64,000 nucleotides of DNA from positions 124,001 to 188,000 of the forward strand of contig NZ_JACHWB010000001.1 of the NCBI RefSeq assembly GCF_014191055.1, written 5' to 3'. How positions within the stretch are numbered: the first letter of the stretch is position 1; each line of letters begins with the position of its first letter. The translations under genes and the position numbers were made by a program. Positions 16,847 through 25,673 of this stretch are shown piece by piece. This stretch comes from Microvirga lupini. GTDB lineage: Bacteria; Pseudomonadota; Alphaproteobacteria; Rhizobiales; Beijerinckiaceae. The notes under the pieces were generated by a model, which was not told where the DNA came from, did not search any database, and saw nothing but the letters and a program-made list of their open reading frames with translations.

Positions 16847-16878
16847 AAGGGCGGTGCTGAGATCTCAGCACCGCCCTT
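16847..16878. terminator. Bidirectional terminator hairpin between convergent genes
   Basis: A perfect palindrome: AAGGGCGGTGCTGA (16847-16860), then GATC, then the complementary arm ending CCGCCCTT (16878). It sits between the stop of the GH1-RmlD gene and the convergent GH2 gene, so it can serve both, though the following U-tract is short. Confidence 0.75.
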
Positions 16879-16903
16879 GTCATTCGCGTGATGATAAAGC
16901 GCT

Positions 16904-19654
16904 TTACGCCGCGGCTTCCGCAGCCCGCACCGCTTCCTCAAGACGGGCCGCCCGCGATTCGACCGCGAGCTCCACCAAGGCATCCGTGAGCATCGTTGCC
17001 GTCGGATCGGCGAGAGGCGCATCCCGGAGCAGGCGCAGGGTCGAGGCGACCAGGCGGCCGCGGCCATAGGAACGCTCGACGCCGAGCGCCACCGGCTTGT
17101 GGATCCAGCCGACCACGAGGCCGGCGAAGACGCGGGCCTGGAAGTCGAGCAGGTTGCAGCCCGAGATCACGTAGTCCGGCAACACCCGGTCCATGGTCTC
17201 ATCGAGCAGCGGACCGGACGGGAAGCGGGCGAAATGCCCCGACCGCCGCAGCCAGCCGAAGGACGAGGCCCAGTCGCCCGACCAGAGCGTCCCGTGGCGG
17301 GGCTGCACCTTCACCGCCTGCCAATGCGGGAAGAACGGGTAGAGGCTCATGTCGCCTTCGGGCAGCAGCAGGAGCTTGGCGCCGGCGCGCACATGGTCGG
17401 CAATCGCCTTGTTGTGCGTGCGGGCGACCACGAGGGTCGATTCCTCGAAGGCACGGGCAAGGGTGTAGCCCAGCGCCCGGAAGTGCTCGCGGATATCCTC
17501 GTCCGGCGACCAGACCAGCTCACGCGCATGCGCCGGCCGACCACGCTTGGGATGAATCGCGATGTCATGGTGGTTATGCGCGATCACGCGACCATCGGGA
17601 GCGCGCAGATCGAAATTGATCCGCCGCAGCGAAGGCTCGTCCATCTGGGGCAACTGGATCTCGACACGCCCGAGGTCGAGCACGTCCGGCGCCGTAATGC
17701 GGGGCAGGGGCAGCGTCTGGGTTTCTCCGCCGATTGAGACCTCTATGGTGCAATCCTCGAGCACCGGCCCGGCGCCGTGGGCGACGGCCAGGCTCAGAGA
17801 CGCCTTCTCGCCGGACCAGTAGGAAGCGCGCTCCCATTTCGGCACGATCACCGTGTCCGAATTGACGATGGGGAACAGCTCGTGGAACACGCGCGTGTTG
17901 CGGCGCATGTCGAGCAGGCCGTTCGATTCCCAATGGCAATCATGCAGCTCGGTGATGACATAGCCCGCGAGGCTGGGCTTGCGCCGCATCGCCTCGATCT
18001 CATACTTCAGCGCCCGGAACTGCTGCCATTGCGCGGCAATCACGAAGCGGCGCAGGTCGCCGAAGACGCGGTCGAGGCTCCAGTCCGAGAAACGGTTCTC
18101 GACGCCATGGGCGTACATCACGCCCTCGCCCCAGTCATGGCCGGTCTCGAACCACCAGGGCTCCTCGCCCTTTTCGTCGCGCAGGTCCTTCGGATAGGGC
18201 AGGCCCCAGTTGCCGAATTCCGAGCACATGAGCGGCTCGCGGCCGGTGATCACCGCATCGCCATGTGGCGAGTAGAGCCACGAGGCGCGGCCCGACAACT
18301 CGTCCACGAACTGGTCCCACTGCTCCCGGTGATCGGGATAAGCGGCATAGAAGTGATAATCCGCGATGTCGGATTCCACGTGGAAGCTCGGCGCGAGCGG
18401 CGAGTTGTCGACCACGAGGCGCGTGGGGTCGTAGGCCTTGAGCCAAGCGAAGGTGCGCTTGAGCCAGTCGCGGTGGTCCGCGTCGTTGACGAGGTCGACG
18501 CCCCAGTTCTCGTTGATGATCGTCCAGATGATGATCGACGGATGGTTGCAGTCGCGATCGACGATGCCCTTCAGGAGTTTTTCCTTGCGACCGCGCGAGC
18601 GGTCCGTGGCCATCCCGCCATTGGGCAGCTCCGTCCAGATGAGCAGGCCCATCCGGTCCGCCACCTCGTAGTAGCGCGGATCCGCCGCCTTGATGTGGCA
18701 GCGCAGGCAATTGAGGCCCATCTCCTTCGCCTTGCGGAACTGATCCTCCAGGAACTCCACCGACGGCACGGTGCAGATCGTGTCCGGGTAGTAATCCTGG
18801 TCGAGGGCGGAGCGGATATAGAGCGGCTCGCCGTTGAGATAGAACTTGCCGTTGCGCGTCTCGATGGAGCGGAATCCAAAATTGTCGCCGATCTCGTCCT
18901 TCACCTCGCCGTCGCGCATGAGGTGCAGGGTAACCCGATACAGGTTCGGATGATCGGGCGACCAAGCCCGCACATCGTCGAGGGTGAACTCGAACGGCAT
19001 GGAGGTGACGCCAACTTGCGTCTCGTGCATCTCGTCGAGCACCACGTCGCCGGACGGGTCGGTCACCTGGATGCGGATCTGCGTCGCGTCAGTGAGCGGC
19101 CGCGCGAAGAACACACCAGAGGTGACGCGGCCGGTGGTCAGGTTGGGCACGAGGCGCACGCGGCTCATATGGTCGGGGATGCGGCGCTCGAGATAGACCG
19201 ACTGCCAGATGCCCGAGAGGGGGCCGTACCAGCTCTGCTTGCCGAACGGGATCTCGGCGAAAGGGGAATCCGGGAACTCGGCCGGGTTGTCCGTCGGACT
19301 GTCGACGCGAACCTTGATCTCGTTCGGACCAGGCTTGAGGTACGGGGTCACGTCGAAGGAGAAAGGCAGGAAGCCGCCCTCGTTGTGGCCCACCGCCTCG
19401 TCGTTCACGAACACCTTGGTGTTGTGGAAGACGGCACCGAAGCGGATCCAGATGCTGTCATGGAGCCACGCTTCCTCCATGTCGACCGTCCGGCGGTAGA
19501 TGCCGATGCCGGCCCGCATGCGCAGATCGGAGAATTGAGCCTGCCAAGGACTGGGCACCGTGATCTGGCGAACCTCCGCCGGGCCAGACAGACGGTCGTC
19601 GGCCACGTGCAAAAACTCCCAAGTCCCGTCCAGACTGATGCGATTGTCCAGCAT
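16904..19654 (-). CDS. Glycoside hydrolase family 2 protein (beta-galactosidase/beta-glucuronidase-like)
   Basis: A 916-residue GH2 enzyme. The N-terminal jelly-roll sugar-binding domain (about 1-170, ISLDGTWEFLHVAD, GIGIYRRTV), an immunoglobulin-like domain (about 180-275) and the TIM barrel follow in order. The acid/base Glu is in WTIINENWG and the nucleophile Glu is in MCSEFGNWG. A long C-terminal extension (about 600-916) of unknown role follows. No signal peptide is visible, so it probably acts in the cytoplasm. It converges on the GH1-RmlD gene and completes a two-glycosidase glycan locus. The exact sugar specificity (galactoside, glucuronide or mannoside) cannot be set from sequence. 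Confidence 0.85.
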   Translation of the reverse strand: MLDNRISLDGTWEFLHVADDRLSGPAEVRQITVPSPWQAQFSDLRMRAGIGIYRRTVDMEEAWLHDSIWIRFGAVFHNTKVFVNDEAVGHNEGGFLPFSFDVTPYLKPGPNEIKVRVDSPTDNPAEFPDSPFAEIPFGKQSWYGPLSGIWQSVYLERRIPDHMSRVRLVPNLTTGRVTSGVFFARPLTDATQIRIQVTDPSGDVVLDEMHETQVGVTSMPFEFTLDDVRAWSPDHPNLYRVTLHLMRDGEVKDEIGDNFGFRSIETRNGKFYLNGEPLYIRSALDQDYYPDTICTVPSVEFLEDQFRKAKEMGLNCLRCHIKAADPRYYEVADRMGLLIWTELPNGGMATDRSRGRKEKLLKGIVDRDCNHPSIIIWTIINENWGVDLVNDADHRDWLKRTFAWLKAYDPTRLVVDNSPLAPSFHVESDIADYHFYAAYPDHREQWDQFVDELSGRASWLYSPHGDAVITGREPLMCSEFGNWGLPYPKDLRDEKGEEPWWFETGHDWGEGVMYAHGVENRFSDWSLDRVFGDLRRFVIAAQWQQFRALKYEIEAMRRKPSLAGYVITELHDCHWESNGLLDMRRNTRVFHELFPIVNSDTVIVPKWERASYWSGEKASLSLAVAHGAGPVLEDCTIEVSIGGETQTLPLPRITAPDVLDLGRVEIQLPQMDEPSLRRINFDLRAPDGRVIAHNHHDIAIHPKRGRPAHARELVWSPDEDIREHFRALGYTLARAFEESTLVVARTHNKAIADHVRAGAKLLLLPEGDMSLYPFFPHWQAVKVQPRHGTLWSGDWASSFGWLRRSGHFARFPSGPLLDETMDRVLPDYVISGCNLLDFQARVFAGLVVGWIHKPVALGVERSYGRGRLVASTLRLLRDAPLADPTATMLTDALVELAVESRAARLEEAVRAAEAAA

Positions 19655-19982
19655 GATCTCTCCTTGAATCAGAGATTACCCAAGGGTTTCGAAAGCGGCG
19701 AAAACATGGCTGAGAGCAGCCCGGCGCAGGCTGTTGCCTGCCCTGCGACACCTCGTGCATGCATGCTTGCTCGACCCATCGGCCCCTCGTCTCTGATCGT
19801 GATTGGCGGCCCGTGTCGGACAACGGAAAAAAGCTTCATTGGATCCAGGGTGCAGAGGCGCATGGAATGCCGAATGGCCAAGATCGGATCCGGCAGGAAC
19901 CGCCTCATGGGTCTGGCGTTGCCCTGATAACGCCGAGCCTTGCTGCTCGCCCGACAGACAATGCTTTTGAAAGAGGCTGGAA
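19655..19982. other. Divergent intergenic region between GH2 and small membrane protein genes
   Basis: A 328-base gap with no supported ORF. It must carry the GH2 promoter on the minus strand and contains a clear EcfG-type promoter on the plus strand (19896-19920). A weak RBS-like CAAGGAGA precedes the GH2 start. No repeats or tRNA seen. Confidence 0.6.
19896..19920 (+). promoter_or_regulatory. Perfect EcfG-type general-stress promoter
   Basis: GGAAC at 19896-19900, 16-base spacer, CGTT at 19917-19920: an exact match to the alphaproteobacterial EcfG consensus. It lies about 60 bases upstream of the 96-residue gene start. Confidence 0.6.
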
Positions 19983-20273
19983 ATGGCTCAATTGATCCCC
20001 GACGATCGCACCCGGCAGGGAGGCTCAGGCCGCCCGGTGCTGGGCGTTCTGATCGGCTCGCTCCTGCTTCTCGTGGTTGCGGTCGCCGGCTACATGATGT
20101 GGGCCGCTTCGACCTCGCCCGATGATCCAGGCACGGATGCCGCCCGCTCACAGACAACGGGCTCCACGACCGGCTCGTCCAATGCCAACCCCACCAACCG
20201 GATCGCGCCCGCGAATCCCGCCTATCCGGCGCCCGGTGCACAGCCTTCGGCGAACGAGCCCCCGAAGCAGTAA
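19983..20273 (+). CDS. Small single-span membrane protein, 96 aa
   Basis: GAGGCTGG precedes the ATG. Residues 1-17 are hydrophilic, residues 18-40 form one transmembrane helix (VLGVLIGSLLLLVVAVAGYM) and residues 42-96 are a Ser/Thr/Pro/Asn-rich disordered tail. No known domain. A perfect EcfG promoter upstream suggests it is induced by the general stress response. A strong terminator follows directly, so it is monocistronic. Confidence 0.7.
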   Translation: MAQLIPDDRTRQGGSGRPVLGVLIGSLLLLVVAVAGYMMWAASTSPDDPGTDAARSQTTGSTTGSSNANPTNRIAPANPAYPAPGAQPSANEPPKQ

Positions 20274-20292
20274 CGCTGCTTCCGTAAAGGCA

Positions 20293-20326
20293 GCCAGGCG
20301 AGGCGCGCAGCCTCCCTGGCTTTTTT
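20293..20326 (+). terminator. Rho-independent terminator
   Basis: Arms GCCAGGCGAGGC and GCCTCCCTGGC (one bulge) close a short loop and are followed by TTTTTT. It ends the 96-residue membrane-protein gene. Confidence 0.85.
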
Positions 20327-20472
20327 GTTGCGCCTGGTCTGCCCTGCGGCGAGTTTTCGCCGTAATGATTCGCGAAGAACCGGCCCGCTCACGCTTCGTG
20401 CGAAAACGGAACCGCCAGAACGGGAGCATGGGCCAGACCTATGCTTCTAAGGAATGCGATAGGGTAGACCGA

Positions 20473-23013
20473 ATGACGAGTATTGGCCTCAAGCGGCTCT
20501 TCGGAGCTGCCGTGATCATGCTGGCCCTTGCGGCCGGCGGCACGTCCGATGCGCAGCCCGCACAGACCCCTCCCAATCCTCAGACGCAGGCCCCGGCTCA
20601 ACCGCAGCCTCAGGCGGCTCCTGCACCGGCAGCAGCGGCGCCCGCGCCCGTCTCGCCGGAGACCAGGGCTGCCCGCGCCAAGCTCGACGGCTACAAGGCC
20701 GATCTTGAGCAGAAGGAGGCGGCGGTCCAGGGCCGGACCATGTCAGATGCGGATCTGCAGAACATCCGGCAGCAGATCGAGCCCATCATCGCCGAGATCC
20801 GGGCCGTCGTCGACGAGCAGACGCCAAGGCTGGAGGCAAGCCGGCAGCGCCTAAGCCAGCTTGGCCCCAAGCCTGAGAAAGGGCAACCCGAGGAGAGCCC
20901 TGACGTGGCGCGGGACCGCGCCGAGCGCGAGGCGGCCGTGGCGGAGCTCGACGAGACCCAGCGCCTAGGCCGCGCCCTGCTGGTGCAGGCCGAGCAGCTG
21001 AGCACCCAGATCGGCGACCTGCGGCGGGCGGGCTTCACCCGCGCCCTGTTCGAGCAGAGCGATGGCCTGATCAGCCCGAGCCTTTGGATGAACGTGGTGC
21101 AGGCGGTTCCGCGGGAGCTGCGAGCGTTCAGGATCATTGCCGAGGATGCCTTGGATCAGCTCCAGCGCAGCACGACACTGGGCGTCCTGCTCCTCCTCGG
21201 ACTGGCCATCGGCATCGCCGTGGCTCTTTATGCCGGGCGACGCTCCATCGCCCCGCGCCTCGTGCGGCGCGATCGAGCCATCCTCGATCCGTCACGCCGC
21301 AGTCGGCTCCTGGCGGCGCTGGGCGTGCTCCTTCTGGGGGCGGCTCCAGCCATTGCCGGAAGCTGGATCGTCTGGGTGGTGTTCGATTCCGTCGATATCG
21401 TGCCGAGCCGCCTCGAGCAGGTTGTCAAGGCTCTGCTCGGCGGCCTTGCCTTCATCGCCTTCGTGCGGGCCCTGATCGATGCCATCCTGGCGCCGGAGCA
21501 TACCTCGTGGCGGCTGATCCCGGTGCGGGACGCCTCCGCCACCCGGATCATGAGCTTCTCCGTCACCCTTGCGACGGTCATGGTCGTCGGCAAGGTGATC
21601 GAGGCCTTCAACAAGGCCATCGCGGCGGCGCTGCCGATCACGGTGGTCACCCGGGCGGTCTTCGCGCTGGCGGCGGCTCTCATCTTCGCCGAAATGCTGC
21701 GGCGGTTCGCGGCGCGCGAGACCCAGGACGAAGCCTGCCTCGGGCCCTATGTCCCGCAGGAGGTCGATATCGGCGGTCCCCTGCGCAGCCTGGGCTGGTT
21801 CGTCGTGGCCCTGATCATCGGCAGCGTGGTGGGCGGCTACATCGCCCTTGCCTCCTTCCTGGTCGATCAGGCAGTGGGGATTTCCATCGTCATCGCCCTG
21901 CTGGTGCTGGGCATCGCCTTCGCCGACGAGTTCATCGGCGGCTCCCTGCGCGGCCAGAGCCGGATCGCCACGACGCTCCAGGCGAATACCGGCCTCCGGC
22001 GGCGGTCGCTGGAGCAGATCGGCATTCTGGTGAGCGGCGTCGCGCGCCTCGCGCTCATTATCATCGCGGCCCTGCTGGTGCTGTTGCCCTGGGGGATCGA
22101 ATCGACGGACCTGACGGGCTCGCTGCGGGCGCTCTTCTTCGGCTTCAATGTCGGCGACGTCACCATCTCCCTGTCGTCCATCCTGATCGCGGCCCTGCTC
22201 TTTGCGGCGGGCTTCACCATCACCCGCGTTGTCCAGCGCTGGCTCAACAGCACTTTCCTGCCGGCGACCGATCTCGATGCGGGCCTGCGCAATTCGATCA
22301 GCACGGCGGCCGGCTATGTGGGCATCATCATCGCGGGTGTCGTGGCCTTCACCTATCTGGGCCTCAGCCTGGAGCGGGTCACCATCGTGGCCGGCGCTCT
22401 CTCGGTCGGTATCGGCTTTGGTCTGCAGTCCATCGTCAACAATTTCATTTCGGGGCTCATCCTGCTCTGGGAACGTCCGATCCGCGTGGGCGACCTCGTG
22501 GTGGTGGGCGACGGCGAGGGCTATGTGCGCCGGATCAACGTGCGCTCCACCGAGATCCAGGCCTTCGATCGCTCGACAATCATCGTGCCGAACTCGAACC
22601 TGATCTCCGGCATCGTCCGCAACCGCGTGCGCAACGATCGCGTGGGGCGCGTTCTCGTCTCGGTTCCGGTTCCCCGCGCGTCCGACCCGGACCAGGTGGC
22701 GGAGATCATGCGCAAGGCGGCCCTCGCCCATCGCGAGGTGATGAGCGAGCCCAATCCGCGCGTGCTGTTCAAGAAGGTGACGGAGAACACCATCGATTTC
22801 GATCTCGTCTGCTTCGTCGACGACATCGATGCGGCCGGGCGCGTGTCGAGCGATCTCTATTTCGAGATCTTCCGCGGCCTGCGGAAGGCTGGGATCGGTG
22901 TGCCGCCCCCCGCGGCGGCTCCTGAGCCCGAGGAGGAACCGAAAGACAAGGCTCCCGGATCCGAGGAGGAGGATGAAACCTTAACCCTTCTCAAGGATAA
23001 GACGCCCGCATGA
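20473..23013 (+). CDS. Large MscS-family mechanosensitive channel with periplasmic DUF3772-type domain
   Basis: An 846-residue protein. A signal peptide (residues 1-28, VIMLALAAGGTSDAQ) is followed by a Pro/Ala/Gln-rich linker and a periplasmic coiled-coil domain (about 60-215) of the DUF3772 kind. Many transmembrane helices span about 230-640. The pore and beta domain then read GIGFGLQSIVNNFISGLILLW, RPIRVGDLVVVG, and INVRSTEIQAFDRSTIIVPN, the standard MscS core. Such K-type channels release solutes on hypo-osmotic shock. ATG at 20473 follows AGGG; longer frames from 20122 read through the terminator and are rejected. The stop overlaps the CAP lipoprotein start by 4 bp. The acidic C-terminus is disordered. 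Confidence 0.88.
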   Translation: MTSIGLKRLFGAAVIMLALAAGGTSDAQPAQTPPNPQTQAPAQPQPQAAPAPAAAAPAPVSPETRAARAKLDGYKADLEQKEAAVQGRTMSDADLQNIRQQIEPIIAEIRAVVDEQTPRLEASRQRLSQLGPKPEKGQPEESPDVARDRAEREAAVAELDETQRLGRALLVQAEQLSTQIGDLRRAGFTRALFEQSDGLISPSLWMNVVQAVPRELRAFRIIAEDALDQLQRSTTLGVLLLLGLAIGIAVALYAGRRSIAPRLVRRDRAILDPSRRSRLLAALGVLLLGAAPAIAGSWIVWVVFDSVDIVPSRLEQVVKALLGGLAFIAFVRALIDAILAPEHTSWRLIPVRDASATRIMSFSVTLATVMVVGKVIEAFNKAIAAALPITVVTRAVFALAAALIFAEMLRRFAARETQDEACLGPYVPQEVDIGGPLRSLGWFVVALIIGSVVGGYIALASFLVDQAVGISIVIALLVLGIAFADEFIGGSLRGQSRIATTLQANTGLRRRSLEQIGILVSGVARLALIIIAALLVLLPWGIESTDLTGSLRALFFGFNVGDVTISLSSILIAALLFAAGFTITRVVQRWLNSTFLPATDLDAGLRNSISTAAGYVGIIIAGVVAFTYLGLSLERVTIVAGALSVGIGFGLQSIVNNFISGLILLWERPIRVGDLVVVGDGEGYVRRINVRSTEIQAFDRSTIIVPNSNLISGIVRNRVRNDRVGRVLVSVPVPRASDPDQVAEIMRKAALAHREVMSEPNPRVLFKKVTENTIDFDLVCFVDDIDAAGRVSSDLYFEIFRGLRKAGIGVPPPAAAPEPEEEPKDKAPGSEEEDETLTLLKDKTPA

Positions 23014-23507
23014 AGCGTCTTATCCTCATCGGCCTGTCCGCCCTCGCCCTGGCCGCCTGCCAGAGCGAGAAGCCCGTCGCGCGGGGCCAGACCCCGAGCT
23101 TCTATGTCTCCATGGCCAGAGCGGGTGCCGAGGTGGATGCCGCCATGGCGCGGGACATGATCAGCGCCTACCGCGGCAACAACGGCCTGCGCCCCCTGAC
23201 TCTCGATCCGGACCTCCAGGCCGCCGCGCAGGCGGAAGCCGACGCCATGGCGCGGGCCGATCGCCCAAGTTCCGCCGAGAGCTTCAAGGCGCGGCTTGCC
23301 TCCACGGGCTTCGCCCAACCGGCCGCAAACCTCTCCGCCGGCTATCACACCCTGGCCGAGGCCTTCTCCGGCTGGCGCGAGAGCCCGCCGCACAACCGGG
23401 TGCTCCTTGATGCCAGGGCGACCCGGATCGGCATCGCCACGGCCTATGCGCCGAACTCCAAGTACAAGGTCTACTGGGCCCTAGCCGTCGCGGCTGACAA
23501 GCGCTGA
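23010..23507 (+). CDS. CAP/SCP-domain lipoprotein
   Basis: A 165-residue exported protein with a lipobox (LALAAC, Cys about residue 17). The CAP core is visible in DMISAYRGNNGLRPLTLDPDLQAAAQAEADAMA, then NLSAGYHTLAEAFSGWRESPPHNRVLLD, matching the CAP pattern HNxVLL. The starting ATG overlaps the MscS stop by 4 bp, which implies a shared transcript and possibly a shared envelope function. Bacterial CAP proteins are poorly understood. Confidence 0.82.
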   Translation: MKRLILIGLSALALAACQSEKPVARGQTPSFYVSMARAGAEVDAAMARDMISAYRGNNGLRPLTLDPDLQAAAQAEADAMARADRPSSAESFKARLASTGFAQPAANLSAGYHTLAEAFSGWRESPPHNRVLLDARATRIGIATAYAPNSKYKVYWALAVAADKR

Positions 23508-23563
23508 TCGCCTGCGGCCTTTCGGGACGAAGAGTTCCGGAACTTAACCCATGTTGGCGGGCT

Positions 23564-23590
23564 TAAAGCTTGAGGAACTCTCAAGCTTTA
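23564..23590. terminator. Perfect 11-bp hairpin upstream of ABC transporter gene
   Basis: Arms TAAAGCTTGAG (23564-23574) and CTCAAGCTTTA (23580-23590) flank a 5-base loop. It lies between the CAP gene and the ABC transporter start, 20 bases before the ATG. There is no T-tract, so it may be a weak terminator or an element of the downstream leader. Confidence 0.5.
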
Positions 23591-23609
23591 CGAGTGCGCG
23601 TTTCGTAAC

Positions 23610-25580
23610 ATGCCGGACTTCGACCCCAAACTGGGCAGGCAAGTGCCCCCGCCGCCCGCGACTGGACGTGAACAGGAAGTCGGTCCAGGCCAGGATAACA
23701 CCCTGGCCAAGGAAGCCAAGAAAGCGGCCGCGCACGAGCCCGATCCCCAGCACCCCGATGATGCCATCGCAGAGGCGAAGCCCAGCATCGGCCGGGAGCT
23801 CTACGCGCTCTTTCGCGACATGCTCCGGGGCCGCAAGGGCTGGCCCATGCTGCGGCTCGCCTTGGCCATTCTCGTGGTCCTCATCGGCAACATGTTCGGT
23901 CAGGTGCGGCTCAACCAGTGGAACGGCGCCTTCTTCGACGCGGTTGAGAAGCGCGATACCTCCACGTTCTTCGAACAGCTCCTCGTTTTCCTCGTCATCG
24001 TCGCCGTCCTGCTGGGCCTCGTCGTGGCGCAGACCTGGCTGCAGGAGCGCCTCAAGATCCGCCTCCGGCAGCGCCTCACGCAGGTGCTGCTCGACCTCTG
24101 GCTCAAGCCGAACCATGCCTATCAGCTCGGCTTCATGGGCAAGAGCGGTTCACAGCCGGATCAACGCATGCAGGAGGATTGCCGCCTGTTCTCCGAGCTG
24201 TCGACGGAGCTCGGGGTCGGCATGCTGCAGGCGCTGCTGCTGCTCATCAGCTTCATCGGCGTCCTCTGGGGCCTGTCGAGCCCGGTCAGCTTTTCCCTCG
24301 GCGGCACGAGCATCACCATTCCCGGCTACATGGTGTGGGTGGCGGTGGGTTATGCGGGCATCGGGTCGGGGCTCACCTGGCTTGTCGGTCGGCCGCTGAT
24401 CCGCCTCAACACCGAGCGTTATGCCCGCGAGGCGGATCTGCGCTTCGCGCTCGTGCGCGTGAACGAGAGCGCCGAGAGCGTTGCCCTCTACAACGGCGAG
24501 CCCGACGAGCGCCGGAATCTGGACGCATTCGTGGAGGCCGTTCTTAAGGCCTCGCGGCGCCTGTCCGGCGGTCTCGCCCGGCTGACATGGATCACCTCCG
24601 GCTATGGCTGGCTTGCCATCGTGGTGCCGATCCTGGCGGCGGCACCGGATTACTTCGCCGGACGCCTCTCCTTCGGCGAGATGATGATGGTGGTGGGCGC
24701 CTTCAATCAGGTGCAGGCGGCCCTGCGCTACTTTGTCGACAACTTCCCGAAGATCGCCGATTGGCGCTCGGCGGTGCTGCGCGTGGCCACTTTCCGGCAG
24801 GCCGCCCTCGACCTCGATGAGGTCGCGGCCGAGAACCGCCGCATCGATATCGCCCCGCATCCTCAAGGCTGGCTCAGCTTCGAGAGCGTGTCGATTGCGC
24901 TCAGTGACGGCAGCATCCTGATCGAGGACGCGACGGCCGAGATCAAGCCCGGCGAGCGCGTGCTGATCATGGGGGAATCCGGCGCCGGCAAGAGCACGCT
25001 CTTCCGGGCCATCTCCGGCCTCTGGCCCTGGGGCTCCGGCAAGGTCCGCGTGCCGAAGCCCGAACAGATGATGTTCCTGCCGCAGCGACCCTATCTGCCT
25101 TTGGGAACTCTGCGGGCCGCCATCAGCTACCCGGCATCCCCCGACACCTTTGACGATGCGGATGTCCGTGCGGCGCTGGAGCGCTGCGGCCTCGGCGAAT
25201 TCCTGGACATGCTCGACCGGCACGAGCGCTGGGACCGCTCCCTGTCCCTCGGCCAGCAGCAGCGGGTGGCCTTCGCCCGCGTGATCCTGCACAAGCCGCA
25301 ATGGGTCTTCATGGACGAGGCGACCTCCGCCCTCGACGAGGAGAACCAAGCCTCCATGCTGGCGCTGTTCGAGAACGAGCTGAAGGGCGCAAGCGTCCTC
25401 TCCATCGGTCACCGGCCGGGCCTGGAGGAGTTCCACACCCGCACCCTGCACATCCGCAAGACCAGCGAGGGCGCCGTTCTCCTGGCCCGTCCGGCGCGTC
25501 CCGCGAAACCAAAGTCGGGGCCACGGTGGATCGGTCGCTTCAGGCGGAGGCTGCGTCCATCCCAGGTTCAGGAGGGATGA
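23610..25580 (+). CDS. SbmA/BacA-related fused ABC transporter (ABC_membrane_2 type)
   Basis: A 656-residue fused permease-ATPase. A Pro-rich cytosolic leader (about 1-60) precedes six membrane helices (about 75-385), with LALAILVVLIGNMFGQVRL as the first and NQWNGAFFDAVEKRD typical of the YddA/SbmA-type permease. The ATPase domain has Walker A GESGAGKST (about 455), Q-loop LPQRPYLP, signature LSLGQQQR (about 543) and Walker [13 protein letters not shown] (about 565). Relatives export or import peptides or long-chain acyl compounds, so substrate is uncertain. The C-terminal 40 residues are basic and disordered. It precedes a second ABC exporter by about 95 bases. Confidence 0.85.
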   Translation: MPDFDPKLGRQVPPPPATGREQEVGPGQDNTLAKEAKKAAAHEPDPQHPDDAIAEAKPSIGRELYALFRDMLRGRKGWPMLRLALAILVVLIGNMFGQVRLNQWNGAFFDAVEKRDTSTFFEQLLVFLVIVAVLLGLVVAQTWLQERLKIRLRQRLTQVLLDLWLKPNHAYQLGFMGKSGSQPDQRMQEDCRLFSELSTELGVGMLQALLLLISFIGVLWGLSSPVSFSLGGTSITIPGYMVWVAVGYAGIGSGLTWLVGRPLIRLNTERYAREADLRFALVRVNESAESVALYNGEPDERRNLDAFVEAVLKASRRLSGGLARLTWITSGYGWLAIVVPILAAAPDYFAGRLSFGEMMMVVGAFNQVQAALRYFVDNFPKIADWRSAVLRVATFRQAALDLDEVAAENRRIDIAPHPQGWLSFESVSIALSDGSILIEDATAEIKPGERVLIMGESGAGKSTLFRAISGLWPWGSGKVRVPKPEQMMFLPQRPYLPLGTLRAAISYPASPDTFDDADVRAALERCGLGEFLDMLDRHERWDRSLSLGQQQRVAFARVILHKPQWVFMDEATSALDEENQASMLALFENELKGASVLSIGHRPGLEEFHTRTLHIRKTSEGAVLLARPARPAKPKSGPRWIGRFRRRLRPSQVQEG

Positions 25581-25673
25581 CACGATGCGGGCGGCAGGCT
25601 CCAGCAATGCGCAACTCTCTATCGGGCGCGGAGTTTTCATCCTAAGCTTCATTGTCTTGGCAGAGTCATCCGC

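Noticed and set aside
17777..19927. 716-codon plus-strand frame opposite the GH2 gene
   Set aside because: Antisense shadow; the minus strand carries both GH2 catalytic glutamates.
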